Source: Frankiales bacterium
Lineage (GTDB): Bacteria > Actinomycetota > Actinomycetes > JAFAQI01
Length of the DNA: 5,152 nt
Reading direction: 5' to 3'
NCBI GenBank assembly: GCA_019246495.1
Contig: JAFAQI010000221.1
Location: 1-5,152, forward strand
This document shows, piece by piece, positions 1-4,366 of this stretch. The notes under the pieces are model-generated. The model was not told the DNA's origin. It did not search any database and saw nothing but the letters and a program-made list of their open reading frames with translations. The position numbers and the translations under genes are program-made. Numbering within the stretch: position 1 is the first letter of the stretch; each line of letters begins with the position of its first letter.

Positions 1-431
1 GCCACCTGGACATCATCGGCCGCGCTTCGCGGCTGTACGACGAAGTCGTCGTCGCGGTGCTCATCAACAAGACGAAGAGCTCGCTGTTCACCGTCGACGA
101 ACGCGTCGAGCTGCTGGTCGAGTGCACGAGCAGCTACGGCAACGTGACGGTCGACTCGTTCCATGGGCTCATCGTCGACTTCTGTCGCGACCGGCAGATC
201 CCGGTCATCGCCAAGGGACTTCGCGCGGTCAGCGACTTCGACTACGAGCTCAAGATGGCGCAGATGAACAACGGCCTCGCCGACGTCGAGACATTGTTCA
301 TGCCGACGAGCCCGCCTTACAGTTTCCTGTCGTCCAGCCTCGTCAAAGAGGTGGCGACGTACGGTGGCGACGTGTCGGGGCTGGTGCCCGACCCGGTGCT
401 CGTCCGGTTGCGGGAGAAGCTTTCCGGCTGA
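1..431 (+). CDS. coaD: Phosphopantetheine adenylyltransferase (3' portion, start outside window)
   Basis: Transfers AMP from ATP to 4'-phosphopantetheine to give dephospho-CoA, the penultimate step of cytosolic coenzyme A synthesis. The readable frame begins with the last two bases of a Gly codon and then His-Leu-Asp-Ile-Ile, the tail of the nucleotidyltransferase T/HxGH motif. That means only about the first 17 residues are missing and 142 are present, matching the usual total of about 160. Other family landmarks are the INKTKSSLF stretch after strand 2 (with the substrate-contacting Lys), the GLRAVSDFDYE motif with its active-site Arg, and the C-terminal SSSLVKEVATYGGDVSGLVP signature. The frame is intact and ends in TGA at 429-431. 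An internal GTG at position 57 could be mistaken for the start, but it lies inside the conserved N-terminal fold. The next gene begins 54 nt downstream on the same strand. Identification is secure; only the 5' end is absent. Confidence 0.97.
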   Translation, partial: HLDIIGRASRLYDEVVVAVLINKTKSSLFTVDERVELLVECTSSYGNVTVDSFHGLIVDFCRDRQIPVIAKGLRAVSDFDYELKMAQMNNGLADVETLFMPTSPPYSFLSSSLVKEVATYGGDVSGLVPDPVLVRLREKLSG

Positions 432-472
432 CCGGCGCGGCGACGGCGCAACACCTCGCGGAAGCAGGAAGC

Positions 473-479
473 AGGAAGG
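473..479 (+). promoter_or_regulatory. Ribosome binding site of the SepIVA-like gene, inside a 7-nt tandem repeat
   Basis: AGGAAGG lies 6 nt before the GTG at 486 and decides that start. It sits in a short tandem array of GAAGCAG units (461-467 and 468-474, then a partial copy), so a second GGAAG (467-471) lies 7 nt further upstream. The purine-rich array is the only strong Shine-Dalgarno-like element in the 54-nt spacer after coaD. Confidence 0.7.
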
Positions 480-485
480 CAAGCA

Positions 486-980
486 GTGGACATCCACGCC
501 AAGCTCGACGAGCTCACGGCGCTGATCGACAACGCACGCGCGATGCCGATGTCGGCGTCGTGCGTCGTCAACCGCGCGGAGGTGCTCGCGGCGATCGACG
601 AGGTCCGCTCCCTGCTGCCCGACGAGATCGCCGGCGCCCGGCAGGTCATCAGCGCGAAGGATGCCGTCGTCGCCGAGGGGCAGACGCAGGCCGAGCAGAT
701 CATCGAGAGCGCAAAGCAGGAGCGGGCCCGGCTCATCTCCAAGACGGAGGTCATGCGCGAGGCGGCGAGTGAGGCCGACCGCGTGCTCGAGTCGGCCCGC
801 GCCGACGCCGACCGGATGCGGATCGAGATCGACGACTACGTCGACTCCAAGCTCGCGAACTTCGAGGTCGTGCTGCACAAGACGCTTCAGGCGGTCGAGA
901 AGGGTCGGGCCAAGATCAGCGGCCGGCACGAGCTCGACGCCCTCCAGCAACCACCCGGGGACGAGCCACCGCTGCCCTAG
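486..980 (+). CDS. SepIVA-like DivIVA-family coiled-coil protein
   Basis: This 164-residue cytosolic protein starts at GTG 486 behind a good ribosome binding site. Residues 1-50 form a short conserved head containing the stretch MPMSASCVVNRAEVL. Residues 55-148 are an almost uninterrupted, highly charged helix rich in Ala, Glu, Arg and Asp with heptad-like spacing, predicted as coiled coil. It includes the stretches AEQIIESAKQERA and DDYVDSKLANFEVVLHKTL. The tail is Pro-rich. There is no membrane segment, although such proteins are often mislabelled ATP synthase subunit b because of the long helix. From memory of gene order, mycobacteria carry a homologous gene (Rv2927c, MSMEG_2416) upstream of yceD-rnc-fpg-smc. 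It was described as SepIVA, an essential DivIVA-like division factor. A role in septation or envelope growth is therefore inferred from homology and position. This copy is shorter than I recall for the mycobacterial protein. Family assignment is fairly sure, function moderately so. Confidence 0.8.
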   Translation: MDIHAKLDELTALIDNARAMPMSASCVVNRAEVLAAIDEVRSLLPDEIAGARQVISAKDAVVAEGQTQAEQIIESAKQERARLISKTEVMREAASEADRVLESARADADRMRIEIDDYVDSKLANFEVVLHKTLQAVEKGRAKISGRHELDALQQPPGDEPPLP

Positions 981-983
981 AAT
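978..983 (+). promoter_or_regulatory. Possible -10 element upstream of yceD
   Basis: TAGAAT overlaps the stop codon of the preceding gene and matches the TANNNT pattern of a sigma-70-type -10 box. No convincing -35 hexamer lies 16-19 nt upstream, where the sequence is GC-rich. If it is used, transcription would start near 989-991, at the foot of a short hairpin (991-1008). The transcript would then begin after the ATG at 982, so yceD would have to start at 1039. Confidence 0.25.
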
Positions 984-990
984 GGTCGAC

Positions 991-1008
991 CGGCCGTTCC
1001 GTCGGCCG
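991..1008 (+). repeat. Inverted repeat in the spacer before yceD
   Basis: Two copies of the self-complementary hexamer CGGCCG (991-996 and 1003-1008) flank a 6-nt loop, giving a perfect 6-bp GC stem. There is no T-tract after it, so it does not look like an intrinsic terminator. It could be a leader hairpin or simply reflect high GC content. Confidence 0.35.
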
Positions 1009-1038
1009 TCCACCACCTCCGACGATCCCGGTAGCCGC

Positions 1039-1665
1039 ATGTCCACCTCCCACCGCGCGACGCGCCTCGACCCGCGCGCCCCTCTCGTGCTCGACACGCG
1101 CGAGCTGGGCCGGCGTGCCGGGTCGATGCGACGTGTCCAGCGGACGGTGCCGGCGCCGGACGGGTGGGGGTTGGAGCTCGTCCGCGTGCCCGCGGGCACG
1201 CCGGTCACGCTCGACTTCCGCCTGGAGTCGGTGCTCGACGGGGTTCTCGTGTCCGGCTCTGTCCGCGCGGAGGTCGACGCCGAGTGCGGGCGCTGCCTCG
1301 AGCCGGTGCGGACCGCGGTCGACGTCGACATCCAGGAGCTCTTCGCCTACGACGCCGGCCAGCAAGACGACGACGTCGCCGCGATGGAGGGCGACTTCAT
1401 CGACATCGAGCCGGTGGTCCGCGATGCGGTCGTCCTCGGGCTCCCGCTCAACCCCGTCTGCTCCGAGGACTGCCCGGGGCTCTGCGCGGGCTGCGGCGGG
1501 TCCCTGCGAGACCTTCCGGACGACCACCATCACGACGAGATCGATCCTCGCTGGGCGGCTCTGGCCGCGATCGAGCCCGCACTAGACGACAATGGTGGCG
1601 ACACGTCCGTCGCCTCGCCCGAGACTGCGGCTCTGGCCGCGGTCGAGCCCGAGACTGGGAGCTGA
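1039..1665 (+). CDS. yceD: YceD/DUF177 family protein, large-subunit rRNA accumulation factor
   Basis: This 208-residue cytosolic protein belongs to the DUF177 family, whose Escherichia coli and chloroplast members are needed for normal 23S rRNA accumulation. Family landmarks run in order: PLVLDTRELGRRAGSM (15-30), LVSGSV followed by the pair CGRC (83-86), LFAY (101-104), GDFIDIEPVVRDAVVLGLPL (118-137), and the Cys cluster CSEDCPGLCAGCG (141-153). The six cysteines suggest a bound metal. The core ends near DPRWAALAAI (169-178), where the family normally stops. Here about 30 extra residues follow, made partly of a repeated AALAA(I/V)EP motif. ATG 1039 is chosen because it leaves a normal short N-terminus; an in-frame ATG at 982 would add 19 residues unlike the family. 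Neither candidate has a strong ribosome binding site. rpmF follows after 6 nt, the standard partnership of this family. Confidence 0.9.
   Translation: MSTSHRATRLDPRAPLVLDTRELGRRAGSMRRVQRTVPAPDGWGLELVRVPAGTPVTLDFRLESVLDGVLVSGSVRAEVDAECGRCLEPVRTAVDVDIQELFAYDAGQQDDDVAAMEGDFIDIEPVVRDAVVLGLPLNPVCSEDCPGLCAGCGGSLRDLPDDHHHDEIDPRWAALAAIEPALDDNGGDTSVASPETAALAAVEPETGS
1556..1651 (+). repeat. Direct repeat in the 3' end of yceD
   Basis: A 24-nt unit at 1556-1579 recurs at 1628-1651 with one difference (A to G at the 15th base). The copies are 72 nt (24 codons) apart, so both read as Ala-Ala-Leu-Ala-Ala-(Ile/Val)-Glu-Pro in frame. A second, nested 11-nt direct repeat, GCCCGAGACTG, occurs at 1617-1627 and 1647-1657. 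Together they suggest that the tail grew by local duplication. Confidence 0.8.
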
Positions 1666-1671
1666 AACACC

Positions 1672-1845
1672 GTGGCCGTTCCGAAGCGCCGGATGTCGCG
1701 CAGCAACACTCGCTCGCGTCGTTCGCAGTGGAAGGCGAGCGCGCCCGCGCTCGTCCCGTGTCCTCGCTGCCGCCAGCAGAAGCTGCCGCACGTGGCGTGC
1801 CCGGTCTGCGGCACCTACAACGGCCGTCAGGTCGTCAACGTCTGA
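1672..1845 (+). CDS. rpmF: 50S ribosomal protein L32
   Basis: L32 is a small protein of the large ribosomal subunit. The 57-residue product opens with the diagnostic [20 protein letters not shown] block, basic and rRNA-binding. It continues with a zinc ribbon of two CxxC pairs (Cys30, Cys33, Cys43, Cys46) and ends GRQVVNV. Having all four Cys marks it as the zinc-binding form rather than the Cys-less paralogue that many actinobacteria express under zinc limitation. Length is normal for the family. The start is GTG at 1672, with GGGAG (1657-1661) 10 nt upstream, overlapping the end of yceD. The stop TGA (1843-1845) is followed after one base by the acyl carrier protein start, implying a shared mRNA and coupled translation. 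Its short length makes it easy to miss in automated ORF calls. Confidence 0.97.
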   Translation: MAVPKRRMSRSNTRSRRSQWKASAPALVPCPRCRQQKLPHVACPVCGTYNGRQVVNV

Positions 1846-1846
1846 C

Positions 1847-2122
1847 GTGACCGTCCGCGCGGATCGACTGGCTGCGGAAGACGTTCTCGGCGTCGTGCGT
1901 TCCGCGGTATCCGTGGTTCTCGAGATCGATGCGGACTCGGTCGACCGGTCCACCGTCCTGCGCGAGATCGGTGTGGACTCCCTGGCTCTCGTCGCCCTCG
2001 CCGAGATCGTCGAGGAACGCGTCTCCGGGCAGGCGCAACGCCCGCTGCACATCCCCGACACGGACCTCGAACGCATGATCACCGTCGGCGACGCTGTCGA
2101 CTACGTCATTGCGCGGATCTGA
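1847..2122 (+). CDS. Acyl carrier protein, divergent
   Basis: This 91-residue four-helix carrier protein would hold acyl chains on a 4'-phosphopantetheine arm. The attachment motif is GVDSL (42-46), with Ser45 as the modified residue, preceded by TVLREI where canonical ACPs have a similar helix approach. The C-terminal IPDTDLERMITVGDAVDYV (69-87) matches the loop and helix IV of fatty-acid ACPs. Helix II differs: after DSL it reads ALVALAEIVEERV, lacking the acidic residues (as in DSLDTVEL) that usually dock onto partner enzymes. A few extra residues (SGQAQRPLH, 60-68) lie before the IPD loop. The start is GTG 1847, one base after the rpmF stop, with no clear ribosome binding site, so translational coupling is likely. 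acpP-rnc adjacency is common in bacteria. Whether it serves fatty-acid synthesis, a specialised pathway or another role cannot be told, so no symbol is assigned. Confidence 0.88.
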   Translation: MTVRADRLAAEDVLGVVRSAVSVVLEIDADSVDRSTVLREIGVDSLALVALAEIVEERVSGQAQRPLHIPDTDLERMITVGDAVDYVIARI

Positions 2123-2143
2123 CGGCTCTGTGACCATCCGACC

Positions 2144-2860
2144 GTGAGCAGCTCCGACAGCGTGGCCGAGAGCCTGGAGGGACTTGTCGAGTCCCTGGGC
2201 GTCCAGGTCGACCGCGCTCTCGTCGAGCGGGCCGTCACCCATCGCTCGTTCGCCTACGAGAACGGCGGGCTGCCGACCAACGAACGGCTGGAGTTCCTCG
2301 GCGACTCCGTGCTCGGGCTGGTCGTCACCGAGGAGCTGTTCCGGCGGCACCCCGACCTGCCAGAGGGGCAGCTGGCCAAGCTCCGCGCGGCGGTGGTCAA
2401 CTCGCGGGCGCTCGCCGAGGTCGCCCGCTGCCTCGACGTCGGGCGCTACCTGCGGCTCGGCCGCGGCGAGGAGGCGAGCGGCGGGCGCGACAAGTCCTCG
2501 ATCCTCGCGGACGCGGTCGAGGCGCTGATCGGCGCCGCCTATCTCGACCTCGGCACCGAGCCCACCCGTGCTCTCGTGCTGCGCCTGTTCGCCGATCTCC
2601 TGGACGGCTCCGCCCGGCTCGGCGCCGGCCTGGACTGGAAGACCTCCCTGCAGGAGCTGGCCGCCGGCCGGTCGCTCGGCGTACCGGAGTACGTCGTCTC
2701 GGAGTCCGGCCCGGACCACGCGAAGGAGTTCCACGCAGTCGCGGTTGTCGGCGGGCTCCCCGCCGGTGAAGGCGACGGGCGCAGCAAGAAGGAGGCGGAG
2801 CAGCAGGCGGCCGAGCGGGCATGGACCGCGCTGTCCGCCGACGCCGAGCTCCCCGCCTGA
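2144..2860 (+). CDS. rnc: Ribonuclease III
   Basis: This is a double-strand-specific endoribonuclease that processes rRNA precursors and structured mRNAs; the family acts as a Mg-dependent homodimer. In this 238-residue protein the nuclease domain covers roughly 10-155. It has the signature [10 protein letters not shown] (46-55) carrying Glu47, Glu50 and Asp54, and the second metal site DAVEALIG (123-130) carrying Asp123 and Glu126. These match Escherichia coli Glu38, Glu41, Asp45, Asp114 and Glu117 at a constant offset of nine. A double-stranded RNA binding domain follows (about 164-232), beginning [10 protein letters not shown] and containing the basic [16 protein letters not shown] helix. 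All catalytic residues are intact. GTG 2144 is the most upstream usable start; GTG 2162 is an in-frame alternative six codons later, and neither has a good ribosome binding site. mutM begins 3 nt after the stop. Confidence 0.97.
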   Translation: MSSSDSVAESLEGLVESLGVQVDRALVERAVTHRSFAYENGGLPTNERLEFLGDSVLGLVVTEELFRRHPDLPEGQLAKLRAAVVNSRALAEVARCLDVGRYLRLGRGEEASGGRDKSSILADAVEALIGAAYLDLGTEPTRALVLRLFADLLDGSARLGAGLDWKTSLQELAAGRSLGVPEYVVSESGPDHAKEFHAVAVVGGLPAGEGDGRSKKEAEQQAAERAWTALSADAELPA

Positions 2861-2863
2861 GCC

Positions 2864-3739
2864 GTGCCCGAGCTCCCCGAGGTGGAGACGGTCCGCGTGG
2901 GGTTACAGCGCTGGGCCGTCGGCCGCACGATCCGGTCGGTCGACCTGCACGGCCCCCGGACCGTACGCCGACATGCCGGCGGCCCGGGCGACTTCGCGGC
3001 GCGGGTGACTGGGCGGCGGATCGAGAGCGCCGCGCGCCGCGGGAAGTACCTCTGGCTGCCGCTCGACAGCGGGGAGGCCGTCGTCGCCCACCTCGGCATG
3101 AGCGGCCAGTTCCTCGCGGTCGCCCCCGACGTAGCGGACCAGCCCCACCTGCGCGCGCGGTTCCGCTTCGCCGATGGGCCGCCCGAGTTGCGCTTCGTCG
3201 ACCAGCGCACGTTCGGCGGGTTGCTGGTCGACGAGCTGACATCCGGCGGCGGCTCACCGGTGCCGGTGTCGGTCGCCCACATCGCGCTCGACCCGATCGA
3301 CCCCGCCTTCGACCGCAACGGTTTCGCCGCCGCACTGCGCCGCCGGCACACGGGCATCAAGCGCGCACTGCTGGACCAGACGCTGATCTCGGGGGTCGGC
3401 AACATCTACGCCGACGAGGCCCTCTGGCGGGCGCGGCTGCACTACGACCGGGCCACCGACAGCCTCCGGCGCGCCGACGTCGAGCGGCTGCTCGACGCGG
3501 TCGACGAGGTCCTGCGCGCGGCGATCCGCGCCGGCGGCACGTCGTTCGACGCCCTCTATGTCGCGGTCAACGGGGAGTCCGGCTGGTTCGACCGGTCGCT
3601 GGAGGTCTACGGCCGCGAGGGCGAACCGTGTTCCCGCTGCGGCGCGGCGATCCGGCGGGAGCCGTTCATGAACCGGTCGTCCTTCCGGTGCCCGCGCTGC
3701 CAACGAGCGCCCGCCGGACGCCGACCATCGGCACGTTGA
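2864..3739 (+). CDS. mutM: Formamidopyrimidine-DNA glycosylase / AP lyase
   Basis: This bifunctional base-excision repair enzyme (also called Fpg) removes 8-oxoguanine and ring-opened purines and nicks the abasic strand. The 291-residue protein starts with PELPEVETV after a removable initiator Met, so Pro2 is the Schiff-base nucleophile and Glu3 the general acid. Lys61 in RRGKYLWL corresponds to Escherichia coli Lys57. HLGMSGQF (77-84) and FVDQRTFGG (111-119) follow. The helix-two-turn-helix DNA-binding motif is around 164-195 ([20 protein letters not shown]). A C-terminal zinc finger has Cys256, Cys259, Cys276 and Cys279, with the DNA-contacting Arg271 in NRSSF. The start codon GTG 2864 is fixed by the Pro-Glu requirement. 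No ribosome binding site is evident and the rnc stop is only 3 nt upstream, suggesting coupled translation. It appears to be the last gene of its transcription unit, being followed by 219 nt without a gene. Confidence 0.97.
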   Translation: MPELPEVETVRVGLQRWAVGRTIRSVDLHGPRTVRRHAGGPGDFAARVTGRRIESAARRGKYLWLPLDSGEAVVAHLGMSGQFLAVAPDVADQPHLRARFRFADGPPELRFVDQRTFGGLLVDELTSGGGSPVPVSVAHIALDPIDPAFDRNGFAAALRRRHTGIKRALLDQTLISGVGNIYADEALWRARLHYDRATDSLRRADVERLLDAVDEVLRAAIRAGGTSFDALYVAVNGESGWFDRSLEVYGREGEPCSRCGAAIRREPFMNRSSFRCPRCQRAPAGRRPSAR

Positions 3740-3755
3740 TCGTCCCCGTCTCGAC

Positions 3756-3802
3756 CCTCGTGACCGGTTCGAGTTGCGTCACCCTGACTCAACCTCGTGA
3801 CC
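3756..3802 (+). repeat. Direct repeat downstream of mutM
   Basis: The decamer CCTCGTGACC occurs at 3756-3765 and 3793-3802, with start positions 37 nt apart. An inverted GTCAC (3778-3782) lies between them and a further TGACC occurs at 3821-3825. The second decamer runs into the palindrome at 3799-3818. Such a cluster may be regulatory, but chance in GC-rich DNA is possible. Confidence 0.4.
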
Positions 3803-3818
3803 AGATCGTGATCTGGTC
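3799..3818. promoter_or_regulatory. Perfect 20-bp palindrome after mutM (operator or terminator stem)
   Basis: GACCAGATC and GATCTGGTC are perfect inverted 9-mers separated by GT. As RNA this gives an 8-bp stem with a CGUG loop. It lies 59 nt past the mutM stop and one base before a TTGACC hexamer. There is no T-run after it, so as an intrinsic terminator it would be weak. The near-perfect dyad symmetry, moderate AT content at its centre and position beside a possible -35 box also fit a binding site for a dimeric regulator. The sequence does not decide between these. Confidence 0.5.
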
Positions 3819-3819
3819 C

Positions 3820-3848
3820 TTGACCGGACGCGACGACCGTCGGACACT
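3820..3848 (+). promoter_or_regulatory. Possible promoter of the small coiled-coil gene
   Basis: TTGACC (3820-3825) matches five of six -35 consensus bases. At 17-nt spacing lies GACACT (3843-3848), a poor -10 box matching three of six positions. If used, the leader to the start codon at 3959 would be about 100 nt and would contain two GC hairpins. The position just after the palindrome supports a regulated promoter, but the -10 is weak. Confidence 0.3.
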
Positions 3849-3890
3849 GGTTGCACCGCACCTTCCCTGCTCACCGGCAGGCTGGCGCGT

Positions 3891-3930
3891 GCCGCGAACC
3901 CGCGGCTCCGAGCCCCGCAACAGTGGGCTC
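3891..3930 (+). other. Two adjacent hairpins in the leader of the small coiled-coil gene
   Basis: GCCGCG-AACC-CGCGGC (3891-3906) is a perfect 6-bp stem with a four-base loop. Three bases later GAGCCC (3910-3915) pairs perfectly with GGGCTC (3925-3930) across a 9-nt loop. They lie 15-55 nt upstream of the ribosome binding site. No T-run follows either, and I recognise no riboswitch class. They may structure the leader. Confidence 0.4.
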
Positions 3931-3944
3931 TGAGTCCTCAAAGT

Positions 3945-3949
3945 GGAGG
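3945..3949 (+). promoter_or_regulatory. Consensus ribosome binding site deciding the start at 3959
   Basis: GGAGG lies 9 nt before ATG 3959 and abuts another in-frame ATG at 3950. The zero spacing rules out 3950 and favours 3959. It is the best Shine-Dalgarno sequence in the window. A short inverted repeat, TGCCA (3951-3955) and TGGCA (3960-3964), brackets the start codon and could modulate access to it. Confidence 0.75.
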
Positions 3950-3958
3950 ATGCCAAGG

Positions 3959-4177
3959 ATGGCAAAAGCGCTGTTCGGTCATGTCGGGGTGGGGCCGGAC
4001 GTGCGCGTCATGTCCGAGATGCGTCGCTTGCGTGAGCGAGTACGCGAACTCGAGCATGAGGTCGCACGCCTGCAGGCCGCCAACGCCGCGCTCGCCAACG
4101 GCCTTCCGGTCGACGACGACATGCTGTCGCTGTCGGTGCCGGACACCATCGTCGAGCAGGAGCCGGCTCTCACCTGA
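3959..4177 (+). CDS. Small coiled-coil protein encoded upstream of smc
   Basis: This 72-residue soluble protein has no signal peptide or membrane segment. It has three parts. The first is a short N-terminal motif, MAKALFGHVGVGPDVRV (1-17). The second is a charged helix about 18-47, MSEMRRLRERVRELEHEVARL, with leucines at heptad spacing, followed by AANAAL; it is a strong dimeric coiled-coil candidate. The third is an acidic tail with LSLSVPDTIVEQEPALT. From memory, similar small proteins beginning MAKALLGYVGG and ending EPALT occur in actinobacterial genomes, but I know of no assigned function. The longer open frame extends upstream to 3851. I choose ATG 3959 because of the GGAGG 9 nt before it and the MAKAL start. 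The gene is monocistronic by appearance: 219 nt follow mutM before it and a strong terminator lies 22 nt after its stop. Being next to smc hints at chromosome or division biology, but that is only context. Confidence 0.85.
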   Translation: MAKALFGHVGVGPDVRVMSEMRRLRERVRELEHEVARLQAANAALANGLPVDDDMLSLSVPDTIVEQEPALT

Positions 4178-4199
4178 GCCGGCAGTCGCACAGTCCACC

Positions 4200-4227
4200 G
4201 GGGCGCCTTCGGGCGCCCCTTCTGTTT
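4200..4227 (+). terminator. Intrinsic terminator with cUUCGg tetraloop
   Basis: GGGGCGCC (4200-4207), loop TTCG (4208-4211) and GGCGCCCC (4212-4219) form a perfect 8-bp GC stem closed by the very stable C(UUCG)G tetraloop. TTCTGTTT (4220-4227) follows as the U-rich tract. It lies 22 nt after the stop codon of the small coiled-coil gene and should end that transcript, so smc probably has its own promoter. Confidence 0.93.
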
Positions 4228-4366
4228 GCGCTGGTTGATTTGCTCCGTTGGTTGGTGGGGGTAACGGCGGCTTCCGGCGTGGTTGCCCGGACCCCGGCGG
4301 CCTTTCGGGTTAGGTTGGGCGCGGTCTTCCCCGCCTGACCACGCTCGCGTCCGGAAAGTGCCAGCC

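Noticed and set aside
991..1008. CGGCCG hairpin as an intrinsic terminator
   Set aside because: The stem is only 6 bp and no T-rich tract follows, so termination is not supported.
661..1038. Upstream extension of the yceD frame
   Set aside because: The extension overlaps the SepIVA-like gene and reads as Arg/Ser-rich shadow. Family similarity begins only around residue 15 of the 1039 start.
1835..2734. 299-codon open frame on the - strand across the ACP gene and rnc
   Set aside because: It is antisense to two genes with intact, recognisable motifs. Long antisense frames are expected in GC-rich coding DNA, and the translation shows no family motif.
2821..3933. 370-codon + strand frame overlapping mutM
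   Set aside because: It is an out-of-frame shadow of mutM with an Arg/Pro/Ala-rich translation and no recognisable domain.
3851..3958. N-terminal extension of the small coiled-coil gene to ATG 3851
   Set aside because: It has no ribosome binding site and a non-conserved-looking Pro/Arg/Ala-rich sequence. The GGAGG before 3959 and the MAKAL start are much better.
4267..4320. GC-rich run before smc as a riboswitch or small RNA
   Set aside because: I could not pair it into a convincing stem set and recognise no conserved riboswitch core.
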